DNA of 64,000 nucleotides from Nymphaea colorata (GCF_008831285.2 NC_045146.1:16879289-16943288); one strand, 5' to 3'. Counted from the first letter of the stretch, positions 48,698-62,468 are shown. Notes: a model not told the origin generated them from the sequence alone. Translations and numbers: made by a program.

Positions 48698-49738
48698 TAA
48701 AAGCATTAACATTTCTATATCTGTGTGTAGTAAAATGGTTGGGCAATGACACAGTTAATGAGGTAAAACCGAGGCCTATCGATTACGAGTGGAAAATATA
48801 TCATTTGGTACCACCGCAAAGGCACATGAACAATAATAAACTGCATGTAAGTATATGTTTTTTCATAGTTTTGATCAATTGAATGCGCTTCTTACATGAA
48901 AAAAGCATGTAGGCTTAGCAGGGGGTGGAGTCAAGGGGTGAAAAATTTTAAAACTATAATTCGACCCTCTCATGAAAAATTCTTGACTCGATCTCCGTCC
49001 TTGGGCAAGAGGATGCTCCCCATCAGTTCAGTTGGGTTGGCAGCTACCTAGGGTTATGATCAATTTTGGGGTTGATACTCTATAGAATGGACTAAATTAA
49101 AGACGACTCTCCTTGTTGCATTTATCACTAGCTTATCAAACTAACTTTTTCTGTTTCCAAGGAGTTTAGCAAAGTTTTATACTGTAGATCGAGCAACAAA
49201 GTCTCTCAACTTGAATGTGATTTGAAGGGAGTTTGAACGCCTTCGTGCCGCTGCAAAGCTAGCTATTGAGTAAACACAGGCTCTTAGCCCCTTACCCTGT
49301 TTGCAATTCCAAATGCATAACCCTTTTGTAGTATTTCTTCTGTGCTTGTTTCAAAATTAAATGTAACTGAAAGCGCAAGTGGGTGACTGGAGCTTGGCCA
49401 AAATTAATGTCATTTTTGGTTGGCCATTTTCAATGACATTTTCTCCTATTCATTATACAAACTAGACATTTTTTGAGAGCAACTAAAAGCTTCCGTTACG
49501 TGCATTATTATGAGTTTCCTAGAAACAGGCAAGGTTTCATTGTTTGGTTGTATTATTTAAGTTGACGTAATGGGTCATATTTGGTTCCTAATCATATTAT
49601 TGTGCTCACGAGTAGATTCTCACAAAAATAACAATAAAATAGGACCAAAATCAAGTTTAAAAAGCTAAGAGGTCAGCACACGTCAAGTAATTCTTATGTT
49701 CATATCATAAGGAACAAAAAGCAAACGGTTTAGAAGTA

Positions 49739-49802
<64 letters not shown>
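49739..49802. repeat. (CT)n(TA)n microsatellite
   Basis: About 9 CT units pass directly into about 22 TA units. Confidence 0.9.
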
Positions 49803-49803
<1 letters not shown>

Positions 49804-50452
49804 CATTAATTAACAACTTTCTTTCCTTGACTTTTATCTAACTTCAGTCTTTTTTGAAAGATCAATGACCCCTTAAAGGTCACTTACCTACCGATCTCTT
49901 ATATATATCATTTTCGTGGCAGTGTAAAGGTAGGAGATTCTATGAAAAAAAAAGGGGTAGGACAAAAACGAGTGCGGCCAAAGTTGTGAAAGATACCTAG
50001 AGATTAAAAAGAGAAATAATTACAATGCAACAACTTGGAATTCATAATATTGATAACTTCTTTTTATTTTTAATTAAAAATATTTCGGACTAGCTGGGTA
50101 CAACGTGGCGATGGAGAACGACATATTATACGATCCTGCATGCAAATACATGAGCTAAGCAAAAACTTTATTTATTAAAATGGCACAAATAAATAAAAAA
50201 CGTAAAATATTATTTTTATCTTGGCATAATAATCTAATGGTTTTCTACACATTATTTGTCGGGAAAAAGTGAACCACGTAGGCCACAAGGGCAACCAGCC
50301 AAAGATTCACACTAATCAGCAAGATCATCTAGTATTCAAAATTTAGGAAAATGACAATATTCTTATGCTTGATTTTCTTGTGAAAATAAGAATCGAAGCT
50401 TGCAGGGGAGAATCAAGTAGACCACCTTTCACGATCATGCAATCAATCCATC

Positions 50453-50504
50453 AATAAATAAATAAATAAATAAATAAATAAATTATATATATATATATAT
50501 ATAA
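50453..50504. repeat. (AAAT)n(TA)n microsatellite
   Basis: A tetranucleotide AAAT run of about seven units passes into a (TA)n run of about nine units. Confidence 0.9.
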
Positions 50505-52241
50505 CATTTTGCGGCGTTTTTTAAGTAATAATGTTAGATTGGCTCTAAACAACATCTACGGTAAGTCAAATCGAGTGTGTATAAGACAAACGTGGACTTT
50601 AATTGAGCCAGGCAGATCTTAGGTCGAATGTATTAAATAAACTAAATTAAGCTACTTTATATTGATTATTTACCCTCATAATGGCTGGTTGGTAGGAGCT
50701 TATTCAAAGTACAAACGAGTAAAAGCTCTTGGAGTTTCTTTCTTTTTAAGTGCAGATTGGTACTGGGATCGAGGGTACCACTGTCGGCCCTAGCTTATGG
50801 TGATGATAAACTTCATAAGATTCATGGACCAACTTTCACTACACTTTTGTATCTATTGCAAATCCTTTTGTATCAAATGCAATCTTGGATGCCAATAGAT
50901 CAAATTTGCATCCAATACAACTATTACTATTTCCTGCTATTCCGATATTGACTCGGAACCAAATTTAGATCCAAATATAAAAAACTACAGAACCACATCT
51001 AAGTTTTTACTTGTAATCAGATTGTAATGCTAGTGAAAGTCAGATATCTACCAAATGTGGTAAGAAACAGCTGTGCCATACCACTAGAATCTGGATTTTC
51101 AATTCAGATTTGAATAAAATCCATAGTAGATTATGCCAATAGTGCTGTGCACGGCTTGCAGGCATCAAAACATTGGTTTATTTAGAACAAAAAAATGCAC
51201 CAAGTCCAGTGCCTTTAGATTAATCAGATACAAACTCGCAAAGCGAATTGTGGAGCTTTTCATAAAGCACGCACTCGCGAAGCGAATAATACAGATCTCC
51301 GACACTGTCTCCTGCCGATTTGCAGCTCTAACTATAACCAAGTATAAGGGTTAGCTGGCTCTGCCTAACTTTGTTTAAATAAATAATTGTGAATGGGATC
51401 TCAAGATGACAAAGTAATGGGGTCGTATGTTTCAGGTTTTATGGACCCTGTCCATGATTCATGGCTCTCTCTCTCTCAATAATTTGGAAGGTAGAGCCAC
51501 TTGCTAATAGTGATAATATCACAAGATATTAAGGCATATATAGGGCTGAATGCTAATAGTAGCTGCCTAGTTGCAGTTCGTGCTGCAACAATGTTTGCTT
51601 TAAAGGTTCGGTGTGGTCCCATTAAATGTATATTATCAAGAATTCAAGGAACCCTTTATGAAATCCAAACTTACATTATTTTCATCCAGTTTGCAGAGCA
51701 CCTCTACCAATTTTTCTCAAGTACCGCAACCATTAAAGACCGAACCAGTCTTGTCTAGAAGCTTCTAGAATTTCTTTTATAAAATTGTTGTAGATATCTA
51801 TGATTCTATGGTGGCTTTAGAAATGGGGAACTTTTCTGCTCCTTTCGTAATGTTGTTAAGGCCCATAGTAGAAGCTTTTTACCTTCTCCAGATGTGGGAG
51901 AAATGGAAAATCATTGGACGTCGTGCCTCAAAATTTTATATGATGTGGATGTCTTTGATGACATAAAAGAATGGGCCTCCTTGTCTTTATTTCCAAAGAC
52001 TAGATTTGAGAAAAGATACGAAGTTTGTTTCTTTTGGGTAGCATTCGAAAAAGATGAGATGTTTGCTGCTTTCGAGTAACATTTGGAAACATCATCAGTC
52101 ATTCTTCAAAACAAAAATGTAGCCGATCGGGTTGAAAGATGCATTAAACTCACACCGAACATTGACGAAGCTTTCGACCTTCAGTGCAATAGAGGACATG
52201 CGATTTAGAAAGTCCAGCAAATCAATTGGTGTTATGAAATT

Positions 52242-55200
52242 TTGCTACAATCAAGCTTTTTTCTTACAAAGAGATTGACGACTAAAACACCCATGTTGCT
52301 ACTGATTGAGGAATGCGGAAGCAAATTACTTTTTAGTTTTTTTTTTTTTTCCTCAAAAGGTCTGCCAACTTTTATCGATAAAAAAAATGGCAGCGGTCTT
52401 TGGAGTTCTTTTCATCGTTCCACAACAAACAACAAATCCTATCCGTGTCCTTATTTCAATGTTGATGATGACCCATTCAAAAGAAGACTTTAATTTTTGG
52501 TATTATATATGTATTTCATGTATTAAAAAAAAAATCTAATATTTTTTTGGCCAATTTACAACCAATTTTAGTGGACCCGTGAACAGGATAGGCTGCCTCG
52601 TGCAAAGAGCTAATTATTCAGAACGAAAGATCCCTCGCTAACTTGCCTTGCCGATGAAAGACTCTTCATTAATGGCTGCCATTGGTCGATGCCTTAATAC
52701 CAGGAAGGGTCGGTCCCGAGAAGTGTGCGGTCGCCTACCAAGTTAGACTTGGCCAACTTCGGAGGAGGACCGACAGACCATCGTTATATCATTAAAGAAA
52801 CGAGGGGGCCGAAGCAAGTTAATTTGACGAGCTAAATATATATAAAATCAAGTTTAATTGAAAGAGATCGTGAACAGCTAAATGCATTGAAGGTCGGACG
52901 AAATCAGCAATAGAAAATGAAGAAACTCTCACGTGAGATTCAAAAGGAAGCTAAAAATTAGACGATGATTTAGTACCAGCTACAGTACAATGCTGGTATG
53001 GGACTGACTTTTGACTTCGTTCAATTTAACTCTCGAGTCAACTCCAGGGCAATATTTCATGTGGCAGATGCCACGTTTATGAGAAAAAGAAAGGCATGAA
53101 TTATTTACTTAGCATGTGGAACCTTACTATTTTATAGAAACAAAAACTTAAACCAGGGTGTGAATCAGTGGTAGAGCCAGAAATTTTTTATTTTTTAGTT
53201 GGGGGACGCTCGAGCTACCAGCTCAAGTCCGGTGTGGGCAATTCATGTAATTTTTGAATCATTATAGCATAATTTCAAGTATTTTTAAATAATTTTCTGT
53301 GAGCCAGTACCCACCATGTTCAACCAACCACTAAATAATGGGGACTTAAGGACAACATCAAATAAATATAATGTCTTTGACAATGTATACGCGTTTTTAA
53401 ATAAATGTATGGCAAGGGCAAGGTAAGGGGATTTTGAGGTTCTTTCTCTAACCCAGCCACCACCTTACGAACACACTTTCTTCTAGCAAGAGTCAAGCCC
53501 TTCCCTGCCTTGAGAGAACGTTTCACTAATATAGACTAATGGTGGAGCAAAAAATTTCTGGCAGATCCTTAAAAGAAAATCATGTATAGTATTATAGTAT
53601 AATTAGTATTTGAATATATTGACTAACATTTCATTCAAGAGTTCCAATAATATTATAGTATATTCCCATTGTTTATGTAATCAAAGCCCGTGTCCTCAGG
53701 CCATGTCATCCGAACCATTTTCGAGCTCGAAGAGTCAACCTTTCTTTCACATGTCACCGATCACTCGTGTTTCACTTGGAATAATTTGAACTTGACCAGA
53801 AGTCCGAATAAAACTTTATTAAATACCAAGTATTCCTTTCATCATTTTAATGCTGCTGCCTGCCACGCTCGAGGCAATTTTTTTCAAAATATTTTTGATA
53901 AGCAGATTGAAGTTAGGCGGAATTCTGTTATTAATGCGCACCCCTAGTGATGACTTTCTTAGGTTTCTTCGACTCGAAGGTTTTATTTTGTTGAACATCA
54001 TGTCAGGATGCATGCGGAAGCTTTTTTTTGCAGCTCCAGAAAAAAATTCTCTCCCTCTCTCTCTAATATGCCAGACTATTATCTGCCGGTGATTGACGTG
54101 AGGATCTTCGCCACCTTATGCTGCCTGCCTTACATTAAATTGTCATGTTCCAATATAATACTTCAAATCTGACATATATTTTTAGATGAAATTTTTACAA
54201 GTTTCGATTTTCATTCATTCAGCTGCTTGTTTTCTGTTTAACCTAAGCAGTACTGGGATGAAAGACATCAAAACTTCAACGTGTTTTTGCATCAAACCTT
54301 TCAGATCTACGTTGGGCCTTACTCGAGGTAGCAAGAGAAGACGTGCATGGATCTAAAATTTAACAACACAACCCCAGTTAGCTAGATTTACTTTGGATGC
54401 TGATGGGAGCCAAGATAACCGAGCCTTCCAATTGAGTCTTAACTATGACAGGGATCGGAACAGAACAAAGAACTTGCTGTTAAATTACAGAATTCTAGGT
54501 GCTAGAGAGAGATGACTACAGATGTAGGGTCCGGGCAATGTCTTATTGTTATCGTTAATGCCGATGCAGCTGAAGACCTTTCTTCTTGTTTTCGAATGAT
54601 GGGTTGTCATTCTTTTGTTCACCCGAATACATGTTGGGACCCAACACCACATAAAGCGTGTCGAGAAGGAGGATCGTCCACATGGCTGGTTTAAGTGGGC
54701 AAGAATAGCGAAGAAGGCGAATCGAGGGGTTGAGCTACCAGATCGACAGCAACTAATGAGAGGACAGATATGAACGACTGGATTCTCGATAGGAGGGACA
54801 CGTACCGAGCGGGTGGAAACATTTTCCAAGTGTTCCATTGCGTGCAAGATCAGCAGGCTCATTAAGATGTCTGGTTATTGGCGAAGGTTCGAAAAGAAAA
54901 AAGAAGAAGAAAAAGAAAGAGGCTTGCACATGGGGAAGAGTTCCACAGTGTTCAAAAGTCAATGAAAAGGGGAGTGCTGCAATTATGAGAGCGTTGCGGA
55001 GAGGGAGAGACAGGCGTGGACTTGTTGAACAGCAATACCATAAAAATGTGGGCTACCAGGCAACTAATTGTTGCAGATCAGGTTGGCAATGGCCGGTGAG
55101 AGTTAGCCGCTTATCCCGGCTGATTAATGAACCCGGCGGCAATAACAAAACTGATTAGGTGTTTGGTAGAGGTTCTCTCTATCTCTATCTGTCTCTCCCT

Positions 55201-58152
55201 TACGTCCTGATCTCTTGCTTTGCCTCTTTCAACCCTCGGTGTCAAATCCGTCGACTCTGGCCAAAGCTCGATAAACTTCGTTAACACATCACAGAATAGA
55301 ACCTTTTTTGGCGTTTGGTAGGAGTTATTTTCCTCTCTCTCTTTCTCATGATGCTGAATAATTAAATGAAGAAGTTAGCGTTTCTGCACATGTAGTTCGA
55401 GACCCTGTCCTTGGGACTTTTAAGAAGCACAGACCCCACTTGCAGAAAATTGACGCGAATCTTGCTGCTCTCTGCCTTTCTTTTTTCACACACAGTTGCG
55501 AACCAGTGATCTTGCACATTTTTTTTCATCCGCTGGCAATTGCTTTTCTTTATTAATTCTTGCAATGCATTATGGTCACATGGGCGTTGCCATTTACTGT
55601 CACTGTTTTTTTTACTGTCTGATCTTGCATGCGAATGGGTGGAGTACTTTCCCCAACAATCGGTTCCGGTGTTATAGAAGTTGGGTTTGTGAAGCCTAAA
55701 GACCAGGTGCCGGTTCAGTGAAAAGTTTAGCTGAATCGGACAAAATAATGTTATTACATTGATTTTTTAGAAAATAAATGAAATGTATAATAAATAATGT
55801 AGAACTTAAAAAAAAAAACTTCAAAAATATTTGAAAAAGTGTTGACTAGGTTCACATAGCAACCCCTGTTTGGGGGCACCGGACCAAATCAGCTTGAGTC
55901 CGATCTGATTTGAGCCGGCCGATTTGTGCTGATTTTTATGACTATGTGGTTAATTTTGAGTCGCAATTTCGAAGAGTTTTGCACCTCAAACCAAATGCAA
56001 AAAAAAAAAAAAAAAAGTTGGGTATCCCGGTCAACTGTACGGTCCAGACCGCTAGCGGTCTTTTTCCCCTTTTAAAAAGACTTCCGATGGATGTTGGTCA
56101 AAATCCTGTAGATTCAATTTCGTGGTCTTTCGATGTTGAATCATTTTTATGATGAAAGTACAGTGTGATTTCTCAAAGACTTGAAAAATGTGAAGGACTG
56201 TAAGCCTTCAATTTTTGTAATTCTTCCAAAAATGTTACAATGTATTGTAAATAATAGTGTTTTTTTTTTTCTTTTACTAAAGGAAGACTTACATTACATT
56301 CACGTAGACAAGCTCGAAACCAGAACATCAAAAATTAAAACTCTTTCTCTCTCTCTCTACTGAACAGTTTTCTAAGTTCTTAAAAGGCTTACGTATGCAC
56401 TCGCGTAATTTAACAATATTTCTATGAGAAACGAGAAGCCAAGCGCCTCCCATTCCCTTTTCCCCTGCAATTTAGGGGCGCGTCAACTTATGCAAGAAAT
56501 TGACCCTCGCGAGCATCAAAACAGAGACCAGCCTTCTACCAGTCACACGATCGACTAGCCAAAATCGTTGGGGCCATAAATTAGCGATATCCCAAATGTG
56601 AAGTCATACTACGAAGATGGTCTCAATCTTATCTAAAGGGCAGCAATTAATAAGTGAAGGAAAGCTCTCATGTACACTAACGATAATACACCATAATTGT
56701 CGTCTACACACTCCATTGTAGTGCGATCTAGCTGTTTCTTCCATATACACAGTAACTATTATGTCCTTTACTTGTTTTTCACACATCTGATCACGTTTTT
56801 CTGTAAAAGAGAATCATATGGATACGGTCTCCCTGCTTCAAAACAGGAAAATGCCAGGTTCTCTATATTAACAAGTTAAAAGATAAAATCCATCTCACCT
56901 AGAAAACCGATATAGTTATGTTGATTCCTATGTTTCGGGAGTGAAAATCACATTCAAACAGTTAGTTTTACAGGAAAGAGGTCCATGAAGACTGTGGAGT
57001 ATATTGTACTCCAATGTCTACTGCCATTTCTCATTAAACAAATCGTCAAATTAAAAACCTTGCATTCTTTATAACCGTTAAGAGGAAGCATTCAATCTTT
57101 TGCCTTAAATGAGAATAATTTAAGTCATAAAACCAAGGCAAAGGGGAGAGAGAGAGACGTGCTATAGTGGGGTTGTTAGGTGGCCCTGCAATTAAGGCTT
57201 CCTGGTTCGGTTGTTGAGGGCCTCATACGTACGCACACGAAAACGATGATCAAACCACGAACGCCTCTCTCTCTTTCTCTCTCTAAATGCAGCATTATGT
57301 GTTCTTTTTATCAACATACTTACATATTTAACTACTGAATCCATTTTCCGTGAAGGCATAAAGTTTGCTTTTTGTTTATTTTTGGTGTGCGCTTGGAGTG
57401 CTGGGAGGTTGTCCCTGTCTGGGCATTCATTGCCCTCCTCTCAGCAACTGTCAGCTTCCTGCAATTAGGCCTCTAGCGCTTCTTCCTCCATGCCCGTGAT
57501 CCCCTGCTTCTTTCCTTTTTCTCCCTTCTTGGTTTTCATTTGAACCAACCATTGACTTTGTAGTGAAAACTTGAAGGTTAACAGCTAACATGAATTATAA
57601 TTTGCCAGGGCATGCTTAGTTTCTTAGAGGGTATAAGAAAAACCATCATGAGAAGGCGATTAAATAAAGAAATTGAAGCTTGACTGACATCAGTTGTTGC
57701 TAAAAGTTGGGTCCCTTTCTACGAAATTTTCAAATTGAAGAGAATCCATCAACTTCTCTTTTGTCTCTGCCTTTTTCTCCTTTTTCTATTTGTATTGGTG
57801 GGAGGTGATTAATGATTTTGGTTCTATCACTAACTATTATTTAAATAATGCATTTATTTTTTTATTTTATTTAATTATTGAATAATGCATATAGGTTGAG
57901 AGTTCATGGTGGGGGGAAGCGGTGTGGGAGAAGAGACTAGAATTTTTTTTCCTCTCTCTCTCTCTCTCTCGACACATGTATATATAATAAATTTGATTTT
58001 CAACGAATCAACGCCTTCTTCCAAGCTCCTTCTTGGTAGCGCCCCTGTTCTTCTCTCTGACACTTCTTGTGGGTCCGCTTCGTCATCCTCCTGGTATTAA
58101 TATACAGCCGCGGTGCTGCTTAAGACAGGCATCAACAAAGGAGAGACCACAG
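52242..58152. other. Gene-poor spacer, right part
   Basis: No gene is supported. Patches near 53165-53230 and 53540-53565 belong to the dispersed GGAGCCAGAAATTT repeat. The minus-strand frame at 54485-54862 (125 codons) has no family motif. About 57890-58152 is the likely promoter of the CER1-like gene: a TATATAAT-type element lies near 57978-57987 and a CT run near 57951-57970, but neither is decisive. Confidence 0.35.

Positions 58153-58210
<58 letters not shown>
58153..58210. repeat. Long (CT)n microsatellite in the CER1-like leader
   Basis: About 29 CT units, almost uninterrupted, end nine bases before the start codon at 58220, so the run is probably transcribed as part of the 5' leader. 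Its length is likely to vary between individuals. Confidence 0.9.
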
Positions 58211-58213
<3 letters not shown>

Positions 58214-58219
58214 CACAAG

Positions 58220-59987
58220 ATGGGAGCTCCACTTTCTGCGTGGCCTTGGGAGAATTTGAGTAAATTCAAGGCATGTGAAAGACAGAGAAACTTATCGTCT
58301 CCTTGCATGCTTCCGTTCCATTTGATCATACAATGCATTAATAAGCTCCCCTTTTCTCTCTTTTTTTCTGATGTTTTCCCCTTTTCTTACCTTTTTTCAG
58401 TATTTGTTATATGCACCCTTGATAGTAAAAGGTTTTAATTTGAGAGGAGAGGAAGAAGCACTGAACTGGTGCTTCCACATCCTAGCAATATCTGCATTGA
58501 GAGGTTTTGTGCATCAGCTATGGTATTCATACAGCAGTATGTTGTTTCTCAGCAACAAATACAGAATCATAAAAAAGGGGGTGGATTTCAAACAGATAGA
58601 CAGAGAATGGAACTGGTATGTTATGTTCTGTTCTACGTTGTTTCTACCATCTCCGCAGTAAGTTTATAATGTTAAAAGTTTACCTTTTCTTACTGCAGGG
58701 ATAATTTCATCATGCTCCAAGCTTTCATGGCTGTTATAGTCTGTTATTCGTTCCCTTTGATAGGGGATCTTCCTCTATTCAATTCCAGAGGTTTTATTTA
58801 CATGTTGGTACTTCACATTGGGATTACAGAGGCCTTGTATTATTCGATACACAGGTTGTTTCACTCGGAATACCTCTTCAGCCGTTATCATTCTCTGCAT
58901 CATGCTTCTGCAGTACCACAATCTTTTACAGGTAAACTAATTCCAAGTACAACTAAACACTATCTTCAATCTGATAGATACTAACCCAAGCTGGTGACCT
59001 CTGCAGCTGGAACCGGTACCTTCTTGGAGCATCTAATTTTGGGTTTAATCATGGGGATTCCCATGTTGGGGGCCACATGGATGGGCGGCGCTTCAATCAC
59101 CATGTTCTATGCCTATGTGCTGACATTCGACTTCCTAAGATGCATGGGACACTCCAATATTGAAGTGATGCCATCGTCTTTGTTTAAGCACGTACCAGTC
59201 CTTAGATATCTCATCTACACCCCAAGGTTTGTCCGTCTGTGGCTCCCCATTCCCCCCTTCTTTCTTGGCATCTCTGTGGAAAGCTTTCCTTACAGTGGAG
59301 ATGTCGTTGCTGCCCCTCCACTTGCTGCTAACTTTAATAGTTGAAAATGGTGCTGCTACTTTCCCCCTCGGCGCATTTATTGCGAAAAATTTACTTGGGG
59401 TCTCATCGTCTTGCCTTGAATTAAGTAGTGAGGCAAATGCCGTATTGCCCCTGGCTCAGCTGTCTTTTCACCTGGTTGAACTTTGGATAAAAACTGGCTT
59501 CTGTAATTTTGTAGGACATTGCAAGAGTAACGATGAAACCATAAGGATAGGGAAAGCAAGTTGCAAATAACACATAATGCATGTGCCTTCACTTACATAA
59601 ATTTGCACGGGATTTGCAAAAAATTACTGCTGTAGATATTAGAGAAAAAGACTGAAGATCAGTCTAAATAGGATTTTATATCGATAAACTCTCATACAGC
59701 TCCAGGAACATGAGCAGAAGTTGCCAACGTTGGGCTTTGACGATGAATCTCTAGTCTCTGACATAGCTTCCAATCACTGCCATTTTTTTGACCCAGTGAT
59801 TTTTTTTTTCAAACGCGTTGATTGTTCCTCATGATCTTTTGCAGCTACCATTCCCTTCATCATTCAGAGATGAATACAAATTTCTGTTTGTTTATGCCTT
59901 TATACGATGCTTTGGGGAATACTTTGAACAAGAAGTCCTGGGAACTCCACCGGAGCGTCAGAACTGGTAAATTTCTAGAACTTAGAC

Positions 59988-60054
<67 letters not shown>

Positions 60055-62468
60055 CACACACACACACACACACACACATACATGTAGATGTCTGTGTGTG
60101 TGTGTGTGTGTTTATTTGTTTATTTGAGTTTAATCCTCTTCCGCTGTTATTGGTTTTACGTTTTGGTTGTTAAAGACGTCTACCTTTATATACGTATATT
60201 ACAGGGAACGAAGCGAGAGTTCCAGATTTCGTCTTCCTTGCACATGTGGTTGATGTGCATTCCTCTGTGCATGTACCCTTTGTATTCAGAGCCTTCAGTT
60301 CGCAAGCATTCACCACCAGACTTGTCGTTCTGCCGACATGGCCATTTGCCTTCATAGTGATGCTCATCATGTGGGCGTGGGCAAAAACTTTTGTTGTATC
60401 ATTCTACATGTTAAGGGGCAAATTGCATCAAACTTGGAGCATCCCCAGGTTTGGATTTCAGGTAAAGAATCTCCATATCTAATATGGTGTAGTCAATCTC
60501 TCCATTTTTTTTTAACCCCAAAGTCGTGGTTGGTGGTATCTGTTTTTCTTTGTTGATTTGGTTTATTGTTATTTGCAGTACTTTTTACCTTTCTCTAGGG
60601 ACGGGATCAACAAACACATTGAAGAAGCAATCTTGAGCGCAGATAGACTGGGTGTAAAAGTTATCAGTCTTGCCGCTTTAAACAAGGTACGGTGGTTTAT
60701 CACAGAACTATCTATTTCAAATGATGCTTTAGTGGTTGATGCCAATTGCCAACAAAAGAAGTAATCCTAATGAAGTTATTTGCCAACAACCCTAGGCTCA
60801 ACCACAGTGTTGGAACTTTGTGGTTTTCTTGCAGAGGATAATTAATGCAGAGGGTGTGTAAGCTTTATACATTGGATGAGGCTGTTGCCATGGTATCATA
60901 AATAATCTGACAGCTTTGATTTGTCACCATTTTTTGGGTCCCATGTTTGTCAAAGAAGTTTGAGTCTATACACCATATTGCTGGCTGTCTTGGCTTTCAG
61001 GCTTGCATGACAGACAGACAGACGGAAATCTTAGATGACATTTTTTTTACGGTCTCTGCCTCCTGAAAATTATCTGACGAATAGTACATAATGAGAAATA
61101 TGCTTTGTGAAAAATCTGTTTCATTCACTGAAATGGTCTCTCAAAGATTTTAATAATCTATGGCAGTGGTATAGTTAGAGCTAGGATCTGACTAGATGCT
61201 GATTACCTTTCGCTTTAAACTTACAGTGCTAGTTTTGTTGTTTCAGAATGAGGCCCTTAATGGAGGAGGGACATTGTTTGTCCAGAAGCACCCTAATTTG
61301 AGAGTAAGAGTTGTTCATGGCAACACATTGACTGCTGCAGTGATTCTCAACGAAATCCCAAAGGATGTGAAGGAGGTGTTCTTGACAGGCGCTACCTCTA
61401 AACTAGGAAGAGCTATTGCTCTCTATCTCTGCCGCCGTGGAATCCGGGTCCTGGTATGCCAAGCAGTTTACCGCTAACGCATTAGTATTCAACTTTGTAT
61501 CCTCAGACTGATGTAATTTTGCTTGCATGTTTCCGACAGATGCTTACTCTTTCTACTGAAAGATTCCAAGCCATTCAAAAGGAGGCCCCCACAGAGTGCC
61601 AAAAGTTTCTTGTCCAAGTAACAAAATACCAGGCGGCTCAGAATTGTAAGGTAATGAAAAAAGAAGTGTATGACTAGAAATAGTTTGAGTAACTGATGTG
61701 ATAAGAGGGAACCATTTTGGCCTTTTAAATGCGAACCACAGCTGAAAATACAGAGGAAAAAGGAGACAGAGTGACAGAGAAACGTTACCTCTTCGTGTTT
61801 ATACATGGGAAGAATTAATGAGCCATTGCACAGTCTCTCTGATGCTAATGGCATTACTGTTCTTGGATTGATGGCTTTCTGGATCACTCACCCATGAAAC
61901 AGATATGATGCTCTTTCTTGCTCTAATTTCTCCTTATTCATTTTTGTAGACATGGATCGTTGGGAAATGGATTACACCAAGGGAGCAAAGGTGGGCGCCA
62001 AGTGGGACTCATTTCCACCAATTTGTGGTACCTCCCATCCTTGAACTAAGAAGAGACTGCACCTATGGCAAATTGGCAGCCATGAGAGTCCCGGACGATG
62101 TTGAAGGGCTAGGTTCTTGTGAGGTGAGTCATCTGCTGGGTCTGATTTGTGTTACTGATCGCTCACATACTCTTCATGATCCCTATTCATTATATGTTAC
62201 TGCAACCGCATATAATCCATGAAGGCATATTTTTGGTTTTCTTTTTCCTGTAATTTTGTTATGTGCCACCTACCACTATTTAATTTTCTATTTATTCTCT
62301 GTTCAGTATACCATGGGAAGGGGGATTGTCCATGCATGCCATGCAGGAGGTATGGTGCATCTTCTAGAAGGGTGGGACCATCACGAAGTGGGGGCCATTG
62401 ACGTGGACAGAATAGACCTGGTCTGGAACTGTGCACTAAAGCATGGATTAAGACCCATTGATTCTTGA
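58220..62468 (+). CDS. CER1-like very-long-chain aldehyde decarbonylase (alkane-forming)
   Basis: CER1-type enzymes of the ER convert very-long-chain acyl precursors to alkanes of the cuticle wax, usually with CER3. Exons: 58220-58270, 58401-58615, 58699-58931, 59007-59226, 59845-59966, 60205-60461, 60579-60686, 61247-61453, 61540-61650, 61950-62123 and 62307-62468 (TGA), all in frame, 619 residues against about 620-630 usual. The iron-binding His clusters of the fatty-acid-hydroxylase domain are complete: HRLFH (140-144), HSLHH (153-157) and HSLHH (242-246). Several hydrophobic segments span about 90-240. The C-terminal WAX2 domain (about 430-615) reads [68 protein letters not shown]. The start ATG at 58220 yields [10 protein letters not shown], matching the family's WPW..L..FK. 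Intron 1 (58271-58400) has a GC donor (AAG/GCATGT). A CER3/WAX2 relative is less likely given the full His set. Confidence 0.92.
59989..60110. repeat. Compound palindromic microsatellite in a CER1-like intron
   Basis: Runs follow in the order CT (59989-60004), TA (60005-60028), GA (60029-60053), CA (60054-60079) and, after a short gap, TG (about 60092-60110). CT pairs with GA around the TA centre, and CA with TG, so two adjacent hairpins are possible. It lies in the intron between exons 5 and 6. Confidence 0.9.

Larger units (their letters stand above)
48698..52241. other. Gene-poor spacer with microsatellites
   Basis: It holds a (CT)n(TA)n run at 49739-49802 and an AAAT-type run passing into (TA)n at 50453-50504, plus a TCCAAATC-type degenerate patch near 50830-51120. 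A 61-codon frame at 51894-52079 reads like protein (HWTSCLKILYDVDVFDDIKE) but ends early and has no recognised family; see findings. Confidence 0.35.

Noticed and set aside
59229..59570. 113-codon frame after CER1-like exon 4
   Set aside because: It lies in intron 4; the family sequence (YTP then SYHSLHH) shows that splicing skips it.
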